Part shown: positions 33,863 to 42,705 of the stretch, in pieces
How the letters are laid out: each line of letters begins with the position of its first letter
How positions within the stretch are numbered: position 1 is the first letter of the stretch
NCBI GenBank assembly: GCA_021159005.1
Contig: JAGGSN010000073.1
Span: forward strand, 1 to 55,234
DNA from: Candidatus Zixiibacteriota bacterium
GTDB taxonomy: Bacteria > Zixibacteria > MSB-5A5 > UBA10806 > 4484-95
Length of the DNA: 55,234 nucleotides
Direction: 5' to 3'
Position numbers and translations under genes: made by a program
The notes under the pieces: generated by a model
Databases searched by the model: none
Told to the model about the DNA's origin: nothing
What the model saw: the letters and a program-made list of their open reading frames with translations, nothing else

Positions 33863-36304
33863 ATGAGGTACAAGAAAAACGGATGGAAAATTTGGCTAAT
33901 GGCAATCTTTTTATTGTTCAACGGCTTATCGTTGACAGCAAGGGCTGATGAAATTTTTCACTATAATGTTACAACAAATCAGAATGAAATTTCTGTTGTT
34001 TATACTGTTAATGGTGAAAAATACTGTTTTGAAGACAATTTTTCGCTTGAGGAATGCGGTGCTCCCGAACTGCCGTATAAAATTGTCAGGCTTGCCTTGC
34101 CTGCTAATACAAAAGTTGGCTCTTTTTCAGCGATTGGTTCGAATATTGAAAATTACGCCGCCGGGATTAACCATGCCTATTTTGAGGGCGATATTAAGAC
34201 CGGTATTAATGAACAATATACGCCGGCGCCGAAGAATCTCGATTTATACGCTTCCTCTGATTTATACCCCGGTAAGTATGCCGAGGTTATAAACAAGGGC
34301 AGAATGGGACCGCAAGCTTTGGCGTCGATTGCGGTTTATCCTATTCAGTATCGGCCCTCTGATGGCCAAGTTATTTTAGTTGGCAATATTGAGATACGGA
34401 TTAAACTTGAGGATGATTTCAACGCATCGGTCGATAGATTGCCCAAAGGCGCAAGTTTGTTGACAAACATAGTCGATAATCCGAAAGATTTACACTTACC
34501 GAGTTCATACGGCAATAATGGCAACGGCTTAATACCCGGCGAAATGTCGCTTGGTTTGGGAGCGGAGTATCTGATAATAACATCCGGAGAATTAGCGCCG
34601 GCGTTTTATCCATACTTTATCTGGAAAAACCAGAAGGGTCTTCAGGCAGAGCTTGTTTTAATTGAAGATATTTTACAGAACTATACTGGCGAGGATGAGC
34701 CGGCCAAACTCCGTTCATATCTTCAGGAGGCATATACAGCTGGCGCAAAATGGGTGCTTTTAGGTGGGGACGAGGATGTTATTCCAATCCGTTATGCTTA
34801 TCCCGGCAACACTTCGGGTGTTCCGGAATTGCGCAACCAGCAAATTACCGATATGTATTATATGGATTTAACCGGCAATTGGGATAGCGATGGCGATGGG
34901 GTTTATGGCGAGTACAACCATGATGATCCCGATATTTATCCCGAAGTTTATGTTGGCAGAGTGCCGGCATCCAATCCCGAGGAGGCGGAAATCTGGGTGG
35001 AGAAAGCTTTAATATATGAGCAGAATCCCGGCGGCGGCGACTATTCATATCTGACCAAATGCTTGTTTATTGCGGCCGACCAGATGGTAGATCTTGATGA
35101 ACATGTAGTATTGGCATCGCTTATGCCCGATAATTTTGAGGTTGACGCCACGCGGTGTATTGAGGAACCAAGCGGCGGCGCCGAGGAACCTACGCAGGCA
35201 ACCGGCGAAACAATTATTGACATTATGAATGAAGACTGGGGTTTTATTTCCAACCTTAATCATGGCGACTTCTGCTACTATTCAACTAAAACAAGGGGCT
35301 ATAATCATGCGCCGCGGTCGCTTATATGGGGCGATATTTTCTGGGACGCCGATAATTCAAGTTGGCTATTCGAATTAGAAGAAACCGATAAATTTACCAT
35401 TCATTATTCGATAAGCTGTATGACTGCCGCCTATGATTGGGATAAGGAAGTATTTTTCCCGGGTCCGTATCTCACGCCGAATACATATATGGAGGCTTAT
35501 CTTTTCCGGCCTGACAGGGGCGGCGTTGCTTATTTGGGCAATACTCGTTGGGGGTGGGTAACATCATCATACCTGCTTGAAACCAAGTTTCTCGAATATA
35601 TATTTGCCGACACTGCCAGAAACCTGGCAGTAGCCGAGGCACTGACAAAAATATATTATCCTACAAAACGCGATATTGGTTATGGTCATACATTATTCGG
35701 CGACCCGGAAATGGTAATGTGGTCAAAACAGCCTTCTCCGCTCATTGTTAGCGTGCCGGACTATATCGAGAAAGATTTCGATTATACTACTGTCAACGTA
35801 TCTACCGCCAATGGTTCAGCCGCCGATATCAATGTTTGTCTTTGGAAACCGGGAGAATTATACTATCGCGGAACCACTGATGAAGACGGCGAACTGCAGG
35901 TGCCGCTTAATATAACCGAGACAGGCGATATTTATGTAGCAGCTGTCGGTATAGATATGATTCCGGATATCGATACTATTCATGTGGTATATCAAATGGA
36001 TATTGATGATGACGCTAAACTTCCTGCGGTAACTCGTTTGGGTAACAACTATCCTAACCCATTTAATTCCGGCACGGCGATTAAATTCTCAACAGTTAAC
36101 CCCGGCTTAGTTGCCATCGAAATATTTGATATTTGCGGCAGGCAGGTTAAAACTCTCGTTAATGATTACTATCAGGCGGGCTTGCATACTATTGCTTGGA
36201 ACTGCCGCAACAATAGCGGCGAGGAAGTCGCCAGCGGCGCGTATTTATACAGGTTGAAAACAGATGATAAAATTATAGTTAAGAAAATGACGCTGTTAAA
36301 ATAA
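33863..36304 (+). CDS. Gingipain-like C25 cysteine peptidase with T9SS type A sorting domain
   Basis: 813 residues from ATG 33863, preceded by AGGAGG. Signal peptide (~1-29), an N-terminal gingipain propeptide-like beta region (~35-215), then a C25 domain: EYLIITSGELAPAFYPYFIWKNQKG (~233), WVLLGGDEDVIPIRY, EVYVGRVPASNPEEAE, the catalytic His in NLNHGD (H467) and the catalytic Cys in SISCMT (C519). A beta domain follows (~630-725), then a T9SS sorting domain with NYPNPFNSGTAIKF, IFDICGRQVKTLVNDYYQAG and the terminal KKMTLLK. Surface or secreted protease. PorU, the T9SS sortase, is also C25, so a sortase role cannot be excluded, but the canonical cargo tail favours an effector. It lies alone between divergent dcw and convergent glycan operons; stops of the convergent pair are 2 bases apart. 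Confidence 0.9.
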   Translation: MRYKKNGWKIWLMAIFLLFNGLSLTARADEIFHYNVTTNQNEISVVYTVNGEKYCFEDNFSLEECGAPELPYKIVRLALPANTKVGSFSAIGSNIENYAAGINHAYFEGDIKTGINEQYTPAPKNLDLYASSDLYPGKYAEVINKGRMGPQALASIAVYPIQYRPSDGQVILVGNIEIRIKLEDDFNASVDRLPKGASLLTNIVDNPKDLHLPSSYGNNGNGLIPGEMSLGLGAEYLIITSGELAPAFYPYFIWKNQKGLQAELVLIEDILQNYTGEDEPAKLRSYLQEAYTAGAKWVLLGGDEDVIPIRYAYPGNTSGVPELRNQQITDMYYMDLTGNWDSDGDGVYGEYNHDDPDIYPEVYVGRVPASNPEEAEIWVEKALIYEQNPGGGDYSYLTKCLFIAADQMVDLDEHVVLASLMPDNFEVDATRCIEEPSGGAEEPTQATGETIIDIMNEDWGFISNLNHGDFCYYSTKTRGYNHAPRSLIWGDIFWDADNSSWLFELEETDKFTIHYSISCMTAAYDWDKEVFFPGPYLTPNTYMEAYLFRPDRGGVAYLGNTRWGWVTSSYLLETKFLEYIFADTARNLAVAEALTKIYYPTKRDIGYGHTLFGDPEMVMWSKQPSPLIVSVPDYIEKDFDYTTVNVSTANGSAADINVCLWKPGELYYRGTTDEDGELQVPLNITETGDIYVAAVGIDMIPDIDTIHVVYQMDIDDDAKLPAVTRLGNNYPNPFNSGTAIKFSTVNPGLVAIEIFDICGRQVKTLVNDYYQAGLHTIAWNCRNNSGEEVASGAYLYRLKTDDKIIVKKMTLLK

Positions 36305-36306
36305 AA

Positions 36307-38163
36307 TTACTCCTTCACCTTGTATAATTCAAAACGGTCAGCTGAATAGATTAGCCGGCCGTTTTGTTTAACAATCTCTACAAGGCTGGAGACATTTTGG
36401 CTGAATATATCAAACCCGGGCGCTTCGCTAAATTCGGAACCGCTTGAAAATTCCTTAACAACATCATAATCGAGAAGAATGTAATCAAGCGGGTTATCTT
36501 TTATGGATTGTTCTAAAAGATTTCTATCGCCTGAAAAATCATATACAGCCTGTTCGGTTGGAGTAAGGTAATAATAGCGATTATTCAAATAGAAACCATC
36601 GGCGCGAAACCAGCTGGAACATAATATGCCGACCTTTTCATTGGGGCTGGAAATCTCATTTAAAAACTGCCAGATATTATAATAGGGAAGGGCAAGATTT
36701 TTTTCGGCAGATTGAAGGCTATTCGGATTCAGAACAGTCTGAGTCGCCAGAAATTGATCCTGACCGATTATACCGACTGCCGCTTTAATGCGGTTTTTCC
36801 CATCACGGAAAACCTGAACGCCGGTTAGCGCAATAATCAAGCTCAGGGCGGCAAGTATTATCAAGCCATTAATCCTGCTCATTTTATAAAGCCTATCGAT
36901 TATATAGGCGGCGGTAAACGACAATAACGGAATTATCGGCATCATATACCGGGCATTAGGCCAGGTAACATACCATATCACAAAAAAGACTGCTGATATT
37001 AGTAAAACCTGCCTGATAATTTTGGGTATCGGCCTGATAAATATCATCAAAGGCAGAAAGATTATCAGAACAGGACCTAATCGTCCCCGGAAAATATCAG
37101 CATCATATACCAATCTGAATGGAGAGGTTATAAAATTCAGTATGCTTTTATGTTCCATGGCGACGAATGTAGCCTTATTGTACGGATCAAAAATATCGCG
37201 CCAATAAGGAGAATGAAATATAGCGTCATAAAAAGGATAAAAGGGATTGCCTGTTTCGATGAATGCCTTAACATACCAGGGCAATCCGAATACTAATGCC
37301 GCCCCAATAAAAACCAATATATCCTTAAACCGGTGTTTGGAAAATGCAATTATTAAGAACATGGCAATAGCAAAAATAATAGCATTAGATTTAGTGGAAA
37401 CGGAAAGCCCTATGAAAACTCCAGCCAGTATTATAGATTTAGAATGGTTTGATTCTATATATTCAAGATAAAAAAGCGTGGCGGCTAAAGCAAAACCAGC
37501 GGCGAGAAAATCATTTTTGGCATCGGCTAACTCGCCGATAAACAGCGGCACAGCGCCAAGTGCAATAAAAGCAAGCGCTCCATGTCCGCCGGTGAAACGC
37601 CGAAAACCTTTAGCCAAAAGAAACATAATCATTACGCCAATCATATATACAAAAAACTGAGCCGCTCCCGGCGACCGCAAAGACATTACCGGCATCAACA
37701 AAACCTCAGAGCTTAAGGCTGTAGCGGAGAATGCTATTGTCGGATAAAACTTGATGCCGCTGTCTGCCAGCCAGAGTTTGGGCAAGCCGAGATGGTAATA
37801 TAAGGTGTCGTTTTTTATAGGCGGAGAAAGCGATGAAAGCCCTGCAATTACAAGAACCAACGCCACCAGGATTAACGGCAGGATAACAGGCAAATTTGCT
37901 GATATTTTTTCTTTCGACAGCGACCGCCGTCCAAAAATAGTGAATATGAAAATAAGTATTACAAAGACAATGATGAATGTATAACTGAGCATCCCCAACA
38001 TGCCGGCAGAAAATAATATTACAATTGCGATACCGCAGCCGGCGAAAAAACCTGTGAAAAAATCAATTTCAATTTTCAGGATTTTTTTAAAAAACACAAC
38101 GCCTAATCCGCCGAGAGCTAAACAATATAAAGATACAAACAGCAGGTCGATTAGTAATCTCAT
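36307..38163 (-). CDS. GT-C fold membrane glycosyltransferase (GT39/ArnT-like)
   Basis: 618 residues with about twelve membrane helices. The first large loop carries NDTLYYHLGLPKLWL, the Asp/His motif of lipid-phosphate-sugar-dependent GT-C enzymes, and later GLPWYVKAFIETGNPFYPFYDAIF, typical of the family. A soluble C-terminal domain (~470-618) follows. It would transfer a sugar from an undecaprenyl- or polyprenyl-phosphate donor to an acceptor on the periplasmic face; donor and acceptor are unknown. Last gene of the glycan operon; overlaps the small membrane peptide gene by 4 bases. Confidence 0.8.
   Translation of the reverse strand: MRLLIDLLFVSLYCLALGGLGVVFFKKILKIEIDFFTGFFAGCGIAIVILFSAGMLGMLSYTFIIVFVILIFIFTIFGRRSLSKEKISANLPVILPLILVALVLVIAGLSSLSPPIKNDTLYYHLGLPKLWLADSGIKFYPTIAFSATALSSEVLLMPVMSLRSPGAAQFFVYMIGVMIMFLLAKGFRRFTGGHGALAFIALGAVPLFIGELADAKNDFLAAGFALAATLFYLEYIESNHSKSIILAGVFIGLSVSTKSNAIIFAIAMFLIIAFSKHRFKDILVFIGAALVFGLPWYVKAFIETGNPFYPFYDAIFHSPYWRDIFDPYNKATFVAMEHKSILNFITSPFRLVYDADIFRGRLGPVLIIFLPLMIFIRPIPKIIRQVLLISAVFFVIWYVTWPNARYMMPIIPLLSFTAAYIIDRLYKMSRINGLIILAALSLIIALTGVQVFRDGKNRIKAAVGIIGQDQFLATQTVLNPNSLQSAEKNLALPYYNIWQFLNEISSPNEKVGILCSSWFRADGFYLNNRYYYLTPTEQAVYDFSGDRNLLEQSIKDNPLDYILLDYDVVKEFSSGSEFSEAPGFDIFSQNVSSLVEIVKQNGRLIYSADRFELYKVKE
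36331..36371 (+). terminator. Intrinsic terminator of the C25 gene, lying inside the convergent gene
   Basis: AAAACGGTCAGCT (36331-36343) pairs with AGCCGGCCGTTTT (36353-36365): 13 positions with one A-C mismatch and one G-T wobble, then GTTT. The hairpin starts 27 bases after the C25 stop and encodes part of the last residues of the minus-strand glycosyltransferase (LIYSADRFELYK region). Confidence 0.65.
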
Positions 38164-38297
38164 AACCCCAGCAATCCTTTGATTCTATCAATTCGCGACA
38201 ACACGAAAGAAAGGAAGTAGGCGGCGAAAGCTATAATCAGGTAGATAGATATAAAAATATGCTTTCGTTTATCTTTATGCTGCTCTGTGTTTTTCAT
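38160..38297 (-). CDS. Small single-helix membrane protein, 45 residues
   Basis: MKNTEQHKDKRKHIFISIYL starts a 45-residue protein with a charged N-terminus (~1-13), one membrane helix (~14-33) and a basic tail (SRIDRIKGLLGL). Its TGA overlaps the ATG of the GT-C gene in ATGA fashion, which strongly suggests real coupled translation. It lies 45 bases after the GT2 gene. No Shine-Dalgarno sequence is evident before the ATG. It may be an accessory subunit or anchor for the GT-C enzyme; no family is recognised. Confidence 0.6.
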   Translation of the reverse strand: MKNTEQHKDKRKHIFISIYLIIAFAAYFLSFVLSRIDRIKGLLGL

Positions 38298-38342
38298 GGT
38301 ATTGAATATATTAATAAACTAACCGCTATTATTACAGCTTTA

Positions 38343-39281
38343 TTAAACAGCATTTTTACGCCTGTTTTTATATCCAAGCGCCAGGTTGCCCCAGATAATA
38401 TAATCGAAAAGATAATCAGGCCAGTTTGAATTAATCTTTGAGGATACTATTTTCTCAACAATTTTAAGCGCTAACCTGTTAATCGTTAGAATCGATATTA
38501 ACCTATGCAATGGGTTAATTTTAGTTGCGCCGCCGGAAAATCCCAACAAATGAACAGGAATCTGCTTTAAAAAATCAGGCTGTTTTTTTATGAGATATTC
38601 AAATGAATTATAGCCAAAATCGTAATAATTTGCCGCCAATGATTTTAATGTTCGCACATGATGATGGTATGTTACTGCCTTGGGGACATTTTCAATCTTG
38701 ATGTCAAGCTTCTCCAGTCGCAAGCCAAAATCTATATCCTCGCCTCCCCAGCCCTGAAATTTATCATCAAAGCCGTTCATTTTTTGGTAGTTTTCACGGC
38801 TTATATAAAAACTATTGCTGGTAAACAACCGGCTGGGCAGAAACCTATCCTTGAACTCAGCGCTGTAGCGGCCTCGCGTATATTGATATTTCTCGAACCT
38901 GCCGAACTCCATATTTTTCGGATGACGCGGAACGCCAAGTTTGACAATATTAGGTTCCAAATTGCCAAGCATTGCCTCGATGTAATGATCATCGGGAACC
39001 ATATCTCCATCAAGAAAAATAATATCCGTACCGCTTGATTTCTCAAAGCCGAGATTGCGATTGGCAGAGCGTCCAAGAGGGGGGGTGTTTCTGAAATATT
39101 TCAGAAATATAGGGTAGCGAAGTTTTTTAACCGCCTCGCCGGCTCCATCGGTTGAACCGTCATCGCATATAACAACCTCGAATATCCTTCGATTTTTAAT
39201 CTGACGTTTAAGACTGTTTAACGCCGACAGTAAAGATTGTTTTTGATTCTTTACAAGAATAATTATGCTGATTTCAATCAT
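38343..39281 (-). CDS. Family 2 glycosyltransferase
   Basis: 312 residues from ATG 39281 with AGGAA upstream; a TTG one codon earlier is possible. GT-A fold: ISIIILVKNQKQSLLSALNSL (start), VVICDDGSTDGAGE (nucleotide-binding Asp), DIIFLDGDMVPDDHYIEAML (metal-binding DGD) and FQGWGGEDIDFGLRLEKL (the ED catalytic motif usual in galactosyl-type GT2). The C-terminal part (~220-312) is less conserved. Cytoplasmic or membrane-associated sugar transferase from a nucleotide sugar. Overlaps the GT4 gene by 8 bases. Confidence 0.9.
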   Translation of the reverse strand: MIEISIIILVKNQKQSLLSALNSLKRQIKNRRIFEVVICDDGSTDGAGEAVKKLRYPIFLKYFRNTPPLGRSANRNLGFEKSSGTDIIFLDGDMVPDDHYIEAMLGNLEPNIVKLGVPRHPKNMEFGRFEKYQYTRGRYSAEFKDRFLPSRLFTSNSFYISRENYQKMNGFDDKFQGWGGEDIDFGLRLEKLDIKIENVPKAVTYHHHVRTLKSLAANYYDFGYNSFEYLIKKQPDFLKQIPVHLLGFSGGATKINPLHRLISILTINRLALKIVEKIVSSKINSNWPDYLFDYIIWGNLALGYKNRRKNAV

Positions 39282-40383
39282 CAATCAGGTTCCTGTAAAC
39301 CTCAAGCATTTTCAGCCCTTCATTTTCCCAATTATATTTCTTTCCTTCAGTATGGCATGTTTTAGCGGCGGCTTCAAGGTTATTTTGTAAAAATCCATCA
39401 ATGGTGTTAATATCGCTTTCGACAGAACCATTTTTAATTACCAAACCAAGATTATCCTGCCGGACTATTTTGCGCATTTCGGGAAGGTCTGAAATTATCG
39501 GCGGAACGCCTGCGGCAATATATTGAAATAATTTCTGCGGCAATGCCAGATAACTGTTCAGGGCTTGAGGCTTTATAAGCATCAAACCGGCATCCGCACC
39601 GGCAGTATAATTTTTTAGCTGGTCGGGGGAAACCTTCCCGACAAATCGTATTCTTTCTTTCAAACCCAGTTCATCGGCTTGCTTTTCTAATGACGGTCTG
39701 TTAGGCCCATCGCCTACAATAACCAGCGAAACATCCGGCAATCCGGCAATGGCTTCTAACGATCTTGTTAGCCCCTGGCCTGATCTTAATATCCCCTGAA
39801 AGATTAATATATACTTGCTCGCAAGGTTGTATTTTTGACGAAGATTAATCGGCTGCGCTGTCTCATCAATTTTGGCGGCATTCATAACTATTTTCGGTCT
39901 GTTAATGCTATAGCGATTTACAAGTTCATTGGCAATCGATTCATTTACAGCAACAACAGCATCTGCTTTCTTAATCAACCTCTTTTCCAGATTTCTCCAG
40001 AATGCCTTTGCAGCAGGTCTTTTATAAAGCGAATACTGCTCGGTGTATAACTCCCGCGATTCATAGATGATTTTAGCTTTACAGGCTTTGGAGGCTTTAA
40101 CCGCCGCCCATAGAGTATCGAGGTCAACGGCGTGGTATATATCCGCTTTCAATTTGCCTGCCAGAGATGCCGCCCGGATGTTAAAATCAATAAACCGCCG
40201 CTGTCGAAATGGTTTCACGGGCTGGGGAAAGCGATGAATGGGCGCTTCACCGAATGAGTTCAGTTCGCCTCCATCCGTTGCGATTATATCAAGCTTCCAA
40301 CCGGAAGACAATATATCCTGGCATATAAACCGGGCGCGCGAATCGAAATCAAAAGGGTTTAGGATAAGAAAACAGATGCGCAA
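39274..40383 (-). CDS. Family 4 glycosyltransferase
   Basis: 369 residues. TTG 40383 is chosen because GGAGG sits 5 bases upstream; a GTG at 40395 is in frame but overlaps that site. GT-B fold: N-terminal LRICFLILNPFDFDSRARF, IYHAVDLDTLWAA, YESRELYTEQY, AVNESIANEL; C-terminal nucleotide-sugar domain with LIFQGILRSGQGL, LVIVGDGPNRPSLE, RIRFVGKVSPDQL, DAGLMLIKPQALNSYLALPQKLFQYIAAGVPPI (with the family's acidic residue replaced) and DNLGLVI. Substrate unknown. Overlaps the upstream deacetylase-like gene by 25 bases. Confidence 0.88.
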   Translation of the reverse strand: MRICFLILNPFDFDSRARFICQDILSSGWKLDIIATDGGELNSFGEAPIHRFPQPVKPFRQRRFIDFNIRAASLAGKLKADIYHAVDLDTLWAAVKASKACKAKIIYESRELYTEQYSLYKRPAAKAFWRNLEKRLIKKADAVVAVNESIANELVNRYSINRPKIVMNAAKIDETAQPINLRQKYNLASKYILIFQGILRSGQGLTRSLEAIAGLPDVSLVIVGDGPNRPSLEKQADELGLKERIRFVGKVSPDQLKNYTAGADAGLMLIKPQALNSYLALPQKLFQYIAAGVPPIISDLPEMRKIVRQDNLGLVIKNGSVESDINTIDGFLQNNLEAAAKTCHTEGKKYNWENEGLKMLEVYRNLIDD

Positions 40384-41723
40384 TTGTTCCTCCACCGGCG
40401 ATTAATTTCATCAAGAGATGCTATATACGCTTCTGCTGATTCCGCTTTTTTTAGTATATAGCAATAAGCCTCATACCAGCCGGGAAAATCAGGTTCATAG
40501 ATTGTGCGCATATGCCAGTCGAGAACCAAAAGGCTATGATTAGCCCGGCATGTTCGAATCATTGTATCGATAGTATTTTCTCGAATGGCTTTATCCTTTA
40601 TTGAAAGCAAAGCGCAATCCATAATAGTTATCGGTATTTCAAGGATATCGAGCGATTCGCCGGTTTCAAAGTCAAAGCCGAAAAAGGGGAAGTCCAAACC
40701 GCTAGTATAGCCGGGGATAATATCCGAACCTGCCGATGATGAGTAGCCGAAGCTTGCGGCGCTTTTCCAGAAATCAGGAAATGTGCAGTCGAGATAATGA
40801 GGACGCAAACCATCAATGGCAGTCTGGAATATTTGCGACAGTTTGTTCTGATAGTCCTCTAAGCTTTCCTTATTCGACCATGTTCCTATTCCATTGTGCA
40901 AAGCAATTTTATATCGGCAATTTTTACATTTTGATAATATCTTATAAACATCCTTAAATTTATAAGTCGGGTCTTTTGCCGATTGTCTGTCGCCGGCATA
41001 GATGAAAAGCGTGGAGTTCATATCAATGTCAAGCCATCTGTCAATCATCCGGTAAGGATTAGGCTTATGAGAAAAAGTGGATTTAATAGAATCAGCCAGA
41101 CCCGTAATCGAACCTTTTAATCCGCCGTGAATCTCATCGGAATAAACAGACTTTGCCAATATGACAAAGCTGCTTAGTATTTTCCGTTTGAATATATCAA
41201 TATCATGGCTTAAGCCTACGGCGAAATCGGCATTGTCTGGCCAGGGGGAAACTCTTTTGAAATCTGCCGGTATTATATTCGAACGCTTTAATACATCCAA
41301 AAAATATACAATGTAACTTTCAAAAAACGGATATATAAAATAAATATTCGTTTTAATTCTGTCTGGAGTCCAGATAGGATTTCTATGATTTTCTAAACCG
41401 GTTACTAAATAATTGTACATTATTGAGAATATATCAATATTGATGCTGGACTTGTTAAGCAAAATAGCATCATCAGGAATAAACCCAGGCAGAACCAATC
41501 TGCTTTTATTATTTCTCAACTGCCAGTCCCGAAGATTGATCTCATATTCGATAGTGGGAATGTACAAGCTGCAGTTAGCCGCAGTATTGCCATAGCCAAT
41601 ATCTGCATTATCTTCTGAAATTCTAAACTTTAAGCCGGTAATCGAGGCAATCAGGTTTAATATATATATTGTTTTTTTTCTGGTTTTTATGGGACATTGC
41701 ATATTTACGGTAATTTCAGTCAT
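40359..41723 (-). CDS. Polysaccharide-deacetylase-like protein
   Basis: 454 residues. The N-terminal ~125 residues resemble a DUF7033-type domain that precedes deacetylase domains. The C-terminal part has the NodB-like order: FAVGLSHDIDIFKR (HD metal motif), STLFIYAGDRQSAKDPTYKF, CRYKIALHNGIGTWSNKESLEDYQNKL (usual HxSxxS replaced by HNGIGT), IDGLRPHYLDCTFPDFWKSAASFGYSSSAGSD and LLVLDWHMRTIY (final His). It may remove acetyl groups from a glycan, or be inactive. No signal peptide, so a cytoplasmic site is likely, as seen for similar proteins in capsule clusters. Overlaps the FemAB-like gene by 8 bases. Confidence 0.75.
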   Translation of the reverse strand: MTEITVNMQCPIKTRKKTIYILNLIASITGLKFRISEDNADIGYGNTAANCSLYIPTIEYEINLRDWQLRNNKSRLVLPGFIPDDAILLNKSSINIDIFSIMYNYLVTGLENHRNPIWTPDRIKTNIYFIYPFFESYIVYFLDVLKRSNIIPADFKRVSPWPDNADFAVGLSHDIDIFKRKILSSFVILAKSVYSDEIHGGLKGSITGLADSIKSTFSHKPNPYRMIDRWLDIDMNSTLFIYAGDRQSAKDPTYKFKDVYKILSKCKNCRYKIALHNGIGTWSNKESLEDYQNKLSQIFQTAIDGLRPHYLDCTFPDFWKSAASFGYSSSAGSDIIPGYTSGLDFPFFGFDFETGESLDILEIPITIMDCALLSIKDKAIRENTIDTMIRTCRANHSLLVLDWHMRTIYEPDFPGWYEAYCYILKKAESAEAYIASLDEINRRWRNNCASVFLS

Positions 41724-42705
41724 TACGTCTCGCTTTTAATTTCATCAAGTATCTATATGTAGTCCCCTTAAGCGAGAAATTTCTCTCAATTTCAACATGC
41801 TTTTTCGGGATTGAGCCAAATGATTTTTTGAAACTGCCTATCGATTCAATGTCTCCTCCAAGGAGGTCCCAGTTTTTTATGCCTTTATGATACAGTTTTT
41901 CGCCAATCTTGAGAACAAGAAAGTGATTAACTCCCAGATTAAGGCAGGATGTTTTTGCTCCTGCCAGCCAATCATAAGCGTATTTTCCCCAGATGAGTTG
42001 AGTTCTGAAAGCCGCCGGTTGATTATCGACAACAGCGATATAGGTTTTGGCTATATTCAGCTTGGTTAGCCGTTCGACCCAGCCTACTGTTTTACTTTCG
42101 CCAAGCGGGGGTTTTAAGCCATTACGATTAAAACTGGCTTCATATAAATCATACGGAAGCGCATCGGTTGTTTTAATATCAACTTCGGCTTGCCGCGCTT
42201 TCTTAACATTTCGCTTAACGTTGCGGGAACATTTGCTTATCATGTTTTCAAAGGTGTCGGGGATGAGATAATAAGTTAATCGATTCTTTTTTTGCCAATC
42301 AGAGAGATTAAATTTCAAGCTTTCTTCGGGGGTTAACGAAAAAACAGCGGTATCAACATCGTTTTGAATTGATTCATATAAATATTTTAAAACAGCCTTA
42401 TCTTCAGGTAACGAAATCGGTCCGTAATATTGAAAGAACGTAGGTATTATTGCGGTTCGGATATTAAATTTACCGCCTAATAAAATATTAGCCATACCGG
42501 TTAAGATATCAGAGGCAAAGCATACATATGGTTGAAAATCAAGGTTTAATATTTCCGAAGCGGTTATGAGGAAATCGGGCTGATAGAATATTGAACCGGG
42601 GAAATCCAGTTTGTCAGTAGCGATCAAATCTCGATATTGATATTGTCCTACTTTTAAGATTTTATTATTTGGCAAAACTATCTGATAATGGCAAATTTGC
42701 CGCAA
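41716..42705 (-). CDS. FemAB/GNAT-like acyl- or aminoacyltransferase
   Basis: 329 residues with the pattern of the BioF2-like/FemAB GNAT superfamily: CSRNVKRNVKKARQAEVDI (basic helix), LYEASFNRNG, TYIAVVDNQPAAFRTQLIWGKYAYDWLAGAKTSCLNLGVNHFLVLKIGEKLYHKGIKNWDLLGGDIESIGSFKKSFGS. Such proteins in glycan clusters acylate amino sugars or add amino acids; the exact substrate is unknown. The TTG start at 42705 overlaps the propeller gene by 28 bases and is uncertain. It fits between a deacetylase-like gene and a secreted protein in the same operon. Confidence 0.75.
   Translation of the reverse strand: MRQICHYQIVLPNNKILKVGQYQYRDLIATDKLDFPGSIFYQPDFLITASEILNLDFQPYVCFASDILTGMANILLGGKFNIRTAIIPTFFQYYGPISLPEDKAVLKYLYESIQNDVDTAVFSLTPEESLKFNLSDWQKKNRLTYYLIPDTFENMISKCSRNVKRNVKKARQAEVDIKTTDALPYDLYEASFNRNGLKPPLGESKTVGWVERLTKLNIAKTYIAVVDNQPAAFRTQLIWGKYAYDWLAGAKTSCLNLGVNHFLVLKIGEKLYHKGIKNWDLLGGDIESIGSFKKSFGSIPKKHVEIERNFSLKGTTYRYLMKLKARRND

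Noticed and set aside
33863-36304. Calling the C25 protein PorU, the T9SS sortase
   Set aside because: It has a canonical cargo-type tail and no T9SS genes nearby; family membership alone does not separate sortase from effector.
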